Source of the DNA: Bacillus canaveralius
GTDB lineage: Bacteria > Bacillota > Bacilli > Bacillales > Cytobacillaceae
DNA: 37,479 nt
Assembly (NCBI RefSeq): GCF_002860125.1
Contig: NZ_PGVA01000038.1
Coordinates: 1-37,479 of the forward strand
Reading direction: 5' to 3'
Positions 16,931 through 23,719 of this stretch are shown piece after piece. The position numbers were made by a program, and so were the translations under genes. Below the pieces are notes generated by a model that made no database searches, was not told the origin of the DNA, and saw only the letters and a list, made by a program, of their open reading frames with translations. Positions within the stretch are counted from its first letter, which is position 1. Each line of letters starts with the position of its first letter.

Positions 16931-17500
16931 TTAAACGAGCGATTTTAATAAAAAATTCACATGGGCAGCAGCCATGTCTTTTACTTCTTCATATCCCACA
17001 ATATGCCGGCAATAATGAGTTACAAAACCATGCAAAGATAAAAATATAGAAAAAATTTCCTGAAGGGAAAACTCGCCGCCAGACAATAAGTGAACAGATT
17101 GCGCAAACTTTTCATAGCTGTGATTCGGGCCATTATTGATAAAATTACGGACTTCATCATCTTTGATCAGGAACATAATTTCATAATGGCTTTGATACGT
17201 AAGTCCAAATTCTATGTATCCAAGGAAGATTTGCTTCAGTTTTTCCTTCGGCTCCAACTGCTGATTCATTACTTCATCCAGTTTTTCATCCAACATCAGA
17301 AAATGTTTTTCCACAAGCGCATAAAAAAGCTCCGCTTTATTCTTAAAATGATAGTAAAGAGCCCCGTGGCTGTATTTCAGTTCCGTTGCAATCTGCCTCA
17401 TTGAGACATGCTGGTATCCCTTGGCGGTAAACAAATCTCTTGCTGCATCCATGATCATTTCACGTGTTAATTCCTGCTGTACAGACTTTCTTGGTGACAT
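16931..17500 (-). CDS. TetR-family transcriptional regulator
   Basis: A 189-residue TetR repressor. Residues 10-58 form the DNA-binding domain with the typical AARDLFTAKGYQHVSMRQIA and the recognition segment YSHGALYYHFKNKAELFYAL. The C-terminal ligand domain is helical and not assignable to a ligand. The ATG is preceded by AAGGAGAGG. A promoter (TTGACA, 17 bases, TAATAT) lies at 17535-17563 and a copy of the palindromic operator sits directly downstream of its -10 box, so the gene very likely represses itself as well as the SDR gene. Confidence 0.9.
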   Translation of the reverse strand: MSPRKSVQQELTREMIMDAARDLFTAKGYQHVSMRQIATELKYSHGALYYHFKNKAELFYALVEKHFLMLDEKLDEVMNQQLEPKEKLKQIFLGYIEFGLTYQSHYEIMFLIKDDEVRNFINNGPNHSYEKFAQSVHLLSGGEFSLQEIFSIFLSLHGFVTHYCRHIVGYEEVKDMAAAHVNFLLKSLV

Positions 17501-17514
17501 GGTGACCTCTCCTT

Positions 17515-17531
17515 ATTAACCACTGTTCAAT
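17515..17531. promoter_or_regulatory. Candidate TetR operator in front of tetR
   Basis: ATTAACCACTGTTCAAT is the reverse complement of a sequence identical at 15 of 17 positions to the palindrome in front of the SDR gene. It lies between the -10 box and the ribosome binding site of tetR, the usual place for autorepression. Confidence 0.72.
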
Positions 17532-17534
17532 TAA

Positions 17535-17563
17535 ATATTAATACGACAATTGGATTCTGTCAA
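17535..17563 (-). promoter_or_regulatory. Sigma-A promoter of tetR
   Basis: On the minus strand TTGACA (17558-17563), a 17-base spacer, and TAATAT (17535-17540) give an almost consensus vegetative promoter. Confidence 0.75.
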
Positions 17564-17717
17564 TTGAGATTTCCATCCTTGGCCAGTAAAGTTTCTAATA
17601 GCCTGACAGCGGAGCGAAACAGTCACAACACTTGCTTAGATGTCATCAAAATGAGGTATATACATTCACCGTAAAACTTTTTTTAGTACTGCCCCGCATA
17701 AGGTCAGTCAAAACCAT

Positions 17718-17746
17718 AAAAAACTGCCCGGGAGTTCCGGACAGTT
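17718..17746 (-). terminator. Terminator of the 28-residue microprotein gene
   Basis: On the minus strand AACTGTCCGG, loop AACTC, CCGGGCAGTT (one G-U) form a 10-bp stem followed by a T run. The stem begins in the stop codon. Confidence 0.85.
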
Positions 17747-17832
17747 TAAGAGGCCTTAATAATTGAATAGCCGATAAAATAGCCAAGCACCATGATACTT
17801 GCAATCGTAAGCGTCACTGAAAATAACTCCAT
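17746..17832 (-). CDS. 28-residue single-span membrane microprotein
   Basis: A short gene with excellent signals: AAAAGGAGG seven bases before the ATG, 28 codons, and a terminator that begins at the stop codon. The product (ELFSVTLTIASIMVLGYFIG followed by YSIIKAS) is one hydrophobic helix with a short acidic start and a Lys near the end, so it should sit in the membrane with its C-terminus inside. No family is recognised; single-span regulators of transporters such as KdpF-like peptides are comparable in size only. It lies downstream of bmrD but behind its own repeat-rich upstream region. Confidence 0.7.
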   Translation of the reverse strand: MELFSVTLTIASIMVLGYFIGYSIIKAS

Positions 17833-17888
17833 ATAAAAAATCCTCCTTTTATTGAAGTTGTTGATTATTTTTAACATATCATGAAATC

Positions 17889-17938
17889 TTGACAACTAAT
17901 TGTGACATTTATCACCGATTGGTGACAGCTACGTGACA
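17889..17938. promoter_or_regulatory. Cluster of TGTCAC-type repeats upstream of the microprotein gene
   Basis: On the plus strand GTGACA occurs at 17902, 17922 and 17933, with TTGACA at 17889 and the inverted ATCACC at 17911. The minus strand therefore shows repeated TGTCAC about 60 to 110 bases upstream of the 28-residue gene. The pattern looks like a multi-site regulator-binding region; the regulator is unknown. Confidence 0.45.
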
Positions 17939-17962
17939 GTTTTATGAACGAAGACGGAAATG

Positions 17963-17996
17963 AAACAGAGAGGCAACCAAATAGGCGCCTCTCCTT
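17963..17996 (-). terminator. Probable terminator of bmrD
   Basis: GAGAGGC and GCCTCTC form a 7-bp stem with a 12-base loop immediately after the bmrD stop codon. The trailing T tract is short (TGTTTCATTT). Confidence 0.6.
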
Positions 17997-17998
17997 AC

Positions 17999-20014
17999 TT
18001 ATCCTGCGAGCGTGTTGCTTCCCTGCTGCAGCTGATACATTTGATAATATTTCCCCTTCAATTCCATCAGCTCTTCATGGCTGCCTTTTTCAACGATCGA
18101 GCCGCGGTCTAAAACAAGAATTTGGTCGGCATTTCGAATCGTTGAAAGCCGGTGGGCGATGATAAACGTTGTTCGGCCTTTTTTCAATACTTCCATTGCC
18201 TCCTGGATGATTGCTTCCGTTTCTGTATCAATGCTCGAAGTGGCTTCATCCAAAATCAAAATGGCCGGGTCATAGGCAAGTGCACGCGCAAATGAAATTA
18301 ACTGCCTCTGCCCACTTGAAAGTGTACTGCCTTTTTCAATAACCGGCTCATCATAGCCATTCTCGAGGTTTCTAAAAATCCGGTTTGCGCCAACATCAGA
18401 CAGCGCTTTTTCAACCTTTTCCCGGCTGATTGACGGATCATCGAGACTGACATTGGAGGCAATCGTCCCGGTGAACAAGAACGGGTCCTGCAACACAATG
18501 CCCATATGGCTGCGCAAAGTTTGCCGCGGCATTTCTGTAATATCCTTTCCATCAATCACAATCCGGCCTTTCTGGCTGTCGTAAAATCGGAACAGCAGGT
18601 TCATTATTGAACTCTTTCCAGACCCGGTGTGGCCGACAAGTGCAACTGTTTCCCCATGCTTAGCCTCGAAATCAATGTTTTTCAGGACATACTCGCCTTC
18701 CTTGTATCCAAACGACACATTTTCAAAGACAACATTCCCTTTGTAGCGGGGAACTTCAGTCTCACTTACGTCGATACCTTCCTCGTCCATCAGCTTGAAT
18801 ACCCGTTCACCGGCAACGAGTGCCTGCTCCAGATTTGCCAGCTGGTTAACGATTCCCTGGACCGGATGGAAAAGCCGGTTAATATAATCGACAAACGCAT
18901 AAAGCATCCCAAGCGAAATGACCGCAGAAGGCGTTATCGATTCAGCGCCAAAGTACCAGATAAAAGCAACAAATACGATATTTCGCAGCACCCCAACCAG
19001 GTTATGGGAAGTAAACGAATTGAGGCTCAACAGTTTATTTTGATATGAAAAATGATCGTTATTAAGAGCTTCAAATTCCTTCTGCGTTTCCTTCTCCCTG
19101 CTGAAGGCCTGGATGATGTTCATTCCCTGGATCGACTCGTTGATCATCGCATTTATATCGCTCACTCGCGCACGAATTACATGATTATATTTAGAGGCGA
19201 ATTTTCGGTAAACCTTCATCCATACATATAAAATCGGCAGGAGCAGCAAACAGATCGCCGCCAGCTTCACATGTAAAATAAATAAAGCCACATAAATACC
19301 GGCTATATAAATAGCACTAGTGAAAAAGGTTGATAACACCGTCACGTATAATTCCCTGATTGCTTCAGTATCATTGGTGATCCGGGCGACGACCTTTCCG
19401 GCAGGAAGGTTATCAAAATAACGAATCGGCAGACGCTGAATTTGCCCGAACACATCCTCGCGCATCTTTTGGATAATCCGGTTTGCCGACTTTTGCAGAT
19501 AATAGCGCTGTCCATACTGGAAAAAAGCAGCGATGACGATCAGCACAAAATAAACGCCAAGCAGTTGAATGATCTTCGGAATTTCAGGCCGATAAAACTT
19601 AATCAGCTCGTCACCTTTTAAAAGTTCCGCATTAAAACTTTCTTCTTGTTTACCCTTCTTAATCGTTAACGTCCCGTCGCTGAAGCTTCTTTCTCCATCT
19701 AGTTCAACCGCGTCTTCGACAAACACAAATTCCCTTCCTGCCTGAAGAATTCGGACTTCTGCCAATTTCACCTCGTCTTCAGCAAGATAATGATCACGTT
19801 TATAATAGTTCCCTTTATAGGAAACCGTATCTTCACCTGCTTCTGTTTGGTACCAGACAGATTCGATTCCCATAATATGCTGGTCAATCACCCGTTTGGC
19901 AATGAACGGACCGGCCAGATCAGCCATTACCGCAATTGTCAGCATCGCAAGTGCGGCGATGATAATACTTTTATAGCTTAACGCATACCGAAACAATCGT
20001 TTCCCTGTTCTCAT
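17999..20014 (-). CDS. bmrD: BmrD (YheH)-like subunit of a heterodimeric multidrug ABC exporter
   Basis: A 671-residue ABC half-transporter, near the 673 residues I recall for B. subtilis BmrD. A first membrane helix (residues 14-38) is followed by an unusually long hydrophilic segment (about 45-145, including YKGNYYKRDHYLAEDEV) before the second helix; this extracellular domain is a hallmark of BmrD. The nucleotide-binding domain has Walker A GHTGSGKSS, signature LSSGQRQL, Walker B ILILDEATSS with the catalytic Glu, and the switch His in IIAHRLST. The start ATG overlaps the bmrC stop (ATGA), with GAGGAGG upstream. It exports drugs together with BmrC. Confidence 0.92.
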   Translation of the reverse strand: MRTGKRLFRYALSYKSIIIAALAMLTIAVMADLAGPFIAKRVIDQHIMGIESVWYQTEAGEDTVSYKGNYYKRDHYLAEDEVKLAEVRILQAGREFVFVEDAVELDGERSFSDGTLTIKKGKQEESFNAELLKGDELIKFYRPEIPKIIQLLGVYFVLIVIAAFFQYGQRYYLQKSANRIIQKMREDVFGQIQRLPIRYFDNLPAGKVVARITNDTEAIRELYVTVLSTFFTSAIYIAGIYVALFILHVKLAAICLLLLPILYVWMKVYRKFASKYNHVIRARVSDINAMINESIQGMNIIQAFSREKETQKEFEALNNDHFSYQNKLLSLNSFTSHNLVGVLRNIVFVAFIWYFGAESITPSAVISLGMLYAFVDYINRLFHPVQGIVNQLANLEQALVAGERVFKLMDEEGIDVSETEVPRYKGNVVFENVSFGYKEGEYVLKNIDFEAKHGETVALVGHTGSGKSSIMNLLFRFYDSQKGRIVIDGKDITEMPRQTLRSHMGIVLQDPFLFTGTIASNVSLDDPSISREKVEKALSDVGANRIFRNLENGYDEPVIEKGSTLSSGQRQLISFARALAYDPAILILDEATSSIDTETEAIIQEAMEVLKKGRTTFIIAHRLSTIRNADQILVLDRGSIVEKGSHEELMELKGKYYQMYQLQQGSNTLAG

Positions 20015-21768
20015 GAGAGCACCTCCTCTTCTGCAGCTGCCTCTGCCTGCTGCCTGATGTATTGCTCTCTATACCAGCCGTTGCTGTTCATTAATTGCTC
20101 ATGCGTTCCTGTTTCAATCACTTTACCGCCATCAAAAACGATAATATTGTCAGCGTGCTGGACAGCAGACATGCGGTGCGTAGTAATGATCGTTGTTTTT
20201 TCGCTTCGCTCGCTGCGAATGTTATCAATAATCTTCTTTTCCGTTTTTGCATCGACCGCTGACAGCGAATCGTCAAGTATGAGGATTTCCGGATCTTTGA
20301 TCAAGGCCCGGGCAATCGAAATCCTCTGTTTCTGTCCGCCTGACAGGGCAACCCCTTTTTCCCCGACAAGAGTATCGAGCCCATCTGGAAGCATCTCAAG
20401 ATCTTTTCGGAAAGCAGCAAGGTCAATCGCCTTTTGCAAATCAGCTTCGCCGGCATCCGTCAAACCAAACAGAATATTTTCCTTAACCGTTCTTGAAAAA
20501 AGAACATGGTCCTGAGGCACATAGCCAATCCAGCCCCGCGTTCTTTCGAGAGCCTGTTCATTGATCGGCACTTCCGATACAGCCAATTCTCCCGGGCCGG
20601 CCGGATACTCCCTTAACAGCTGCTTGATAAAGGTCGTTTTCCCGCTGCCAGTTTTGCCGACGACTCCGAGCGTTCCCCCTTTTTCCAGCTTCACATTAAT
20701 GTTTTGCAGGTTATCACCGTTTGATGATGGATACCGAAAAGAAAGTTGGTCAAAAGAGATTGTTTCTGGTTGATCGACGCTGACCGGTTGCAACGGATCT
20801 TTGACATCCTCTTCATATGCGAGTGTTTCCTGCACCCTGTCAAGGGAAGCATTGCCCCTCTGCATCACATTGATTAATTCTCCAATCGCAAACATCGGCC
20901 AAATCAGCATCCCAAGATACACATTGAAAGCGACAAGATCTCCGAGGGTAATCGTCTGTTGAAAAACCATATGTGCACCATAACCAAGCCCGATTAAATA
21001 GCTTAACCCGACGATGACTTTAATGGTTGGATCAAAGAGAGAGTCAATTTTTGCTACTTTAATATTTTTGTTGTATACATCTTCAGTTAATCGATGGAAC
21101 TTCTCTCCATCCGCTTTTTCCTGCACGTATGCCCGAATGACCCGGACTCCTGACACTGATTCAAGCACCCGATCATTTAATTCACCAAAGGCATCCTGGG
21201 CGCTCATAAACCGTGAATGAATTCGCTTCCCGTAAATATTCATTAACAACGCCATGATCGGAAGCGGCAGGATGGCAGCCAGTGTCAGCTTCCAACTGAT
21301 TAAAAATCCCATTGTAAAAAGAATCGTCAGCATAAAAATAGTTGAATCAACAAGCGTCAATATGCCGAAGCCTGCCGTCACTGAGATTGCCTTTAAATCG
21401 TTTGTTGCCCGGGCCATTAAATCTCCGGTCCGGTTCTTTTCAAAAAATGTCGGCGTCATTTTTAATAAATGGCCCATAAATTGCGACCGAAGCTTCCGTT
21501 CCACTAAAAAAGCCCCGCCAAATAATTGGTACATCCATACATAGGTGATCCCGTAGGAAATGACGGTAATCACAGCTAAATAGCCGAGATATTGAAAAAC
21601 CTTTTCGATTGTCATTGAGCCGATGTGAATGTCATCGATAGCCATCCCGACTAATTTAGGCGGCATGACGTCAAGAATTCCGACAATAACAAGGAGCACG
21701 ATCGCAACCGTGTACCTTTTCCAATTTTCTTTAAAAAACCAGCTTAACTTCTTAAATACTGAAAACAT
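20011..21768 (-). CDS. bmrC: BmrC (YheI)-like subunit of a heterodimeric multidrug ABC exporter
   Basis: A 585-residue ABC half-transporter. Six membrane helices are followed by a nucleotide-binding domain with Walker A GVVGKTGSGKTT, signature LSGGQKQR and Walker B ILILDDSLSA. Asp replaces the catalytic Glu, so this subunit provides the degenerate ATP site typical of BmrC, while BmrD carries the Glu. The start is taken as the ATG at 21768 (MFSVFKKLSWFF), six bases after AGAGGAGAGAAC, rather than the upstream TTG at 21795, because it matches the family start. In B. subtilis the pair is induced by ribosome-targeting antibiotics through attenuation, and a matching leader is present here. Confidence 0.93.
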   Translation of the reverse strand: MFSVFKKLSWFFKENWKRYTVAIVLLVIVGILDVMPPKLVGMAIDDIHIGSMTIEKVFQYLGYLAVITVISYGITYVWMYQLFGGAFLVERKLRSQFMGHLLKMTPTFFEKNRTGDLMARATNDLKAISVTAGFGILTLVDSTIFMLTILFTMGFLISWKLTLAAILPLPIMALLMNIYGKRIHSRFMSAQDAFGELNDRVLESVSGVRVIRAYVQEKADGEKFHRLTEDVYNKNIKVAKIDSLFDPTIKVIVGLSYLIGLGYGAHMVFQQTITLGDLVAFNVYLGMLIWPMFAIGELINVMQRGNASLDRVQETLAYEEDVKDPLQPVSVDQPETISFDQLSFRYPSSNGDNLQNINVKLEKGGTLGVVGKTGSGKTTFIKQLLREYPAGPGELAVSEVPINEQALERTRGWIGYVPQDHVLFSRTVKENILFGLTDAGEADLQKAIDLAAFRKDLEMLPDGLDTLVGEKGVALSGGQKQRISIARALIKDPEILILDDSLSAVDAKTEKKIIDNIRSERSEKTTIITTHRMSAVQHADNIIVFDGGKVIETGTHEQLMNSNGWYREQYIRQQAEAAAEEEVLS

Positions 21769-21807
21769 CTGTGTGTTCTCTCCTCTCGTCAGCAAAGTTG
21801 TTTACGA

Positions 21808-21867
21808 CTAACCGCCTTCAAGCTCCCCAGTGGAAATGCCAATTCTCTCTGTTTGAATACGTAACAT
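21808..21867 (-). CDS. Second mini-ORF in the bmrCD leader (19 residues)
   Basis: After the attenuator terminator and before bmrC there is a 19-codon frame with a near-perfect AAAGGAGG eight bases before its ATG. The product is MLRIQTERIGISTGELEGG. It ends 39 bases before the bmrC start. Because it lies behind the terminator, it would be translated only on read-through transcripts. It is not similar to any protein I know; it may tune bmrC translation by coupling or by stalling. Confidence 0.55.
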   Translation of the reverse strand: MLRIQTERIGISTGELEGG

Positions 21868-21898
21868 TCTTTGTTCCTCCTTTGATTTGTTTTTATAG

Positions 21899-21920
21899 AA
21901 AACGGGATTCTCCCGGTTTT
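21899..21920 (-). promoter_or_regulatory. Second hairpin in the bmrCD leader
   Basis: On the minus strand AAAACCGGGA, GAA, TCCCGTTTT pair with one bulged C, between the attenuator terminator and the second mini-ORF. It may be a secondary terminator or a processing site; the T tract after it is interrupted. Confidence 0.5.
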
Positions 21921-21935
21921 CAAGGTTTTTTGGAC

Positions 21936-21969
21936 AAAAAAAGGACATACCGCAGCATGCGATATGTCC
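21936..21969 (-). terminator. Attenuator terminator in the bmrCD leader
   Basis: On the minus strand GGACATATCGCA, a three-base loop, and TGCGGTATGTCC form a 12-bp stem (one G-U) followed by seven T residues. It lies 73 bases after the leader peptide and about 170 bases before bmrC, so it can stop transcription before the exporter genes. Upstream, TACAGG and CCTGTA, and the leader codons reading AACCTG against CAGGTT, offer alternative pairings, as expected for attenuation. Confidence 0.85.
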
Positions 21970-22041
21970 AGTTTACAGGCAGACAAAACGGCACACGTTA
22001 CGCAATAACGCAACCTGTACCGAATTTCCACTTAAGTAAAT

Positions 22042-22119
22042 TCAGGCAAAAAATGTAAAAGGGCAGGTTACGATCTGTTTGTATGAAGTTGTTTCGCTAG
22101 TTAGTTGAATTAAGATCAT
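22042..22119 (-). CDS. Leader peptide of the bmrCD operon (25 residues)
   Basis: A 25-codon frame starts at an ATG six bases after AAAAGGAGGG and ends at TGA. It begins MILIQLTSETTSYKQ and ends TCPFTFFA. It lies 42 bases downstream of the -10 box of a strong promoter and 73 bases upstream of the attenuator terminator, the position held by the BmrB leader peptide in B. subtilis (53 residues, from memory). Its role is probably to place a ribosome on the leader RNA: a drug-stalled ribosome would change folding and allow read-through into bmrC-bmrD. The peptide sequence does not resemble BmrB as far as I can recall. Confidence 0.72.
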   Translation of the reverse strand: MILIQLTSETTSYKQIVTCPFTFFA

Positions 22120-22160
22120 CGGTAACCCTCCTTTTGCTGTAAATTTTTTCTTCCTTTGTA

Positions 22161-22189
22161 AGATTATCACTGGATTCAATCAAAGTCAA
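22161..22189 (-). promoter_or_regulatory. Sigma-A promoter of the bmrCD operon
   Basis: On the minus strand TTGACT (22184-22189), a 17-base spacer ending in TGA, and TAATCT (22161-22166). This is a strong vegetative promoter with the start about 35 bases upstream of the leader peptide. Confidence 0.75.
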
Positions 22190-22219
22190 TCGCTATTTAA
22201 CTCAGTTTTTCGCGATCTA

Positions 22220-23257
22220 TCAAATCATTTTGTCGATAAAAATAGTCGTTTCCTTGGCAAGATCGATTTCTTTTACTTCACTGTCATCAATATGAAACGA
22301 TGATTTAAAAACTTTAACGATCGGGCGCTGCGGCAATCCGCGGTTTTGCGAAACCACGACACCAGTTTCACCTGTAGTCAGCTTTACGTGGCTTCCGTTT
22401 GGATAAAAAGCGACAGACCGTAAAAAATTCCAAACGGTTTCATGGTCATAATGCAAATTCGTTAAGGCCATTATTTTCTCACATGCCTCATAAGGATAAA
22501 GCGGTTTTTCCGCTGTTACTCCATAAATCATATTGTCATAGTCATTCGTCACAGCTACAATCTTTGAAAATAGATGAATATCCCCTTCAGTCAGGCTGCG
22601 CGGATCTCCTGATCCATCAAGATGTTCGTGGTGCTGAAGCGCTACAACAGCTGAGAGTCTGCTCACTTCCGGGTTTTTTCGCAGCAGGTTAAAGCCTTTC
22701 CACGTATGGTCATTTTCCTTACTGTTGGATTCAGGCTGGTCCGGGGTGATCTTTCCAATATCGTGCAAGAGGGCGCCTACTGAAAGATCCCGTAGCTTTG
22801 ATCGGTCGAGACCCATCTTTAATCCTACTAAAACAGATAACACACAAACATTAAACGAATGCAAAAAAAGCGCATTATCATTAGTGCGAATATCATTTAA
22901 ATGAGCGAGTACTTCTTTTCTTATGGTGATCTCATCAATAATCGAACTTGCTACCTTGCTGACTGCTTTTAACTTAAAATCCTTCTCGCCGGTCTGGACG
23001 TATTGATATAGAGTCGAAAGTAAGGAGGCTGCTTCCCGTTTTGTTTCCTGCCCTATGACATCTTCTTCATCTATTATTATTTCCGGATTACTGCTGTCCT
23101 TAATATACAGGGCCGTAATCCCCATTTGCCTTAGTCTTGATAATAGACCAAACGTTAACAGGACATTTTCTTCAAGTAGAGCCCTGCCGTCACTTGCGAA
23201 AATAGGTTTTGCTAAGTATTCACCCTGGACGACTTGATCGATGGGCATGTATTTCAT
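22220..23257 (-). CDS. HD-GYP-like protein (c-di-GMP phosphodiesterase family) with a changed GYP motif
   Basis: A 345-residue protein. The N-terminal 110 residues (MKYMPIDQVVQGEYLAKPIF) are of the type preceding HD-GYP domains. The HD part has a first His at 133, HD at 165-166 (LLHDIGK), and HH at 209-210. The motif that names the family, normally HxxxxGxGYP, reads HLDGSGDPR, so Tyr is Asp. HD-GYP enzymes break down c-di-GMP; the metal ligands look mostly present but activity is uncertain. The start is the ATG at 23257, six bases after GAGGGA, not the GTG at 23278 upstream of that box. It is the only complete c-di-GMP-type gene in the window. Confidence 0.82.
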   Translation of the reverse strand: MKYMPIDQVVQGEYLAKPIFASDGRALLEENVLLTFGLLSRLRQMGITALYIKDSSNPEIIIDEEDVIGQETKREAASLLSTLYQYVQTGEKDFKLKAVSKVASSIIDEITIRKEVLAHLNDIRTNDNALFLHSFNVCVLSVLVGLKMGLDRSKLRDLSVGALLHDIGKITPDQPESNSKENDHTWKGFNLLRKNPEVSRLSAVVALQHHEHLDGSGDPRSLTEGDIHLFSKIVAVTNDYDNMIYGVTAEKPLYPYEACEKIMALTNLHYDHETVWNFLRSVAFYPNGSHVKLTTGETGVVVSQNRGLPQRPIVKVFKSSFHIDDSEVKEIDLAKETTIFIDKMI

Positions 23258-23410
23258 CTGTAAATCCCTCGATTCCACATGTATGTTAATATAAGTGAAC
23301 TAAAATATGACCTATTATGCAAGATTAATTTTCATATTCTTTTGAAAAGGTTAGCTTGAAAATCGTGTCTTAACTAAGCCTATCAGACGTTGAGCAAGAA
23401 AATGGAGTCT

Positions 23411-23599
23411 CTAGTCTCCGCACCCGCTATCTCCGCCGGAAGCGCCGTCGCTGCAATCACCAGTAAAAAAGCCTCCAACACTCGTATTTGAGTGAATTCC
23501 TGAATGATAATTCCCCCGTGCTTTCCCCCGGAATGAAGATCCGCCAGTTAAACCAATAATGATAATGATCAGCACAATACCAATAAGAATTAAAGCCAT
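23411..23599 (-). CDS. Small membrane protein with Gly/Cys/Asp-rich tail
   Basis: A 62-residue protein with one strongly hydrophobic helix at the N-terminus (ALILIGIVLIIIIIGL), then a basic stretch, then a tail rich in Gly, Ser, Asp and Cys (ending DCSDGASGGDSGCGD). The tail could bind metal or form disulfides outside the membrane. I do not recognise the family. The start is taken as the ATG eight bases after GCGAGGAG; upstream GTG and ATG codons lie inside or next to that box. Confidence 0.6.
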   Translation of the reverse strand: MALILIGIVLIIIIIGLTGGSSFRGKARGNYHSGIHSNTSVGGFFTGDCSDGASGGDSGCGD

Positions 23600-23719
23600 T
23601 CCCATCACTCCTCGCGTCTATTTAATCTATATACGAAATTTAACGAAAAAGAGATTCATTTGTCAGAATATTTTTCACAAACAAGACAAAGAACCTCCTT
23701 TCCTCATAAAATAGACTAT

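Noticed and set aside
22021-22040. Short plus-strand frame crossing the bmrCD leader (21771-22058)
   Set aside because: It crosses the attenuator hairpin and promoter-proximal leader without a ribosome binding site; the minus-strand leader explains the region.
23640-23705. Strong AAAGGAGG on the minus strand upstream of the small Gly/Cys-rich protein gene
   Set aside because: The frames after it have only TTG/GTG starts and stop within 4 to 13 codons, so no convincing gene follows.
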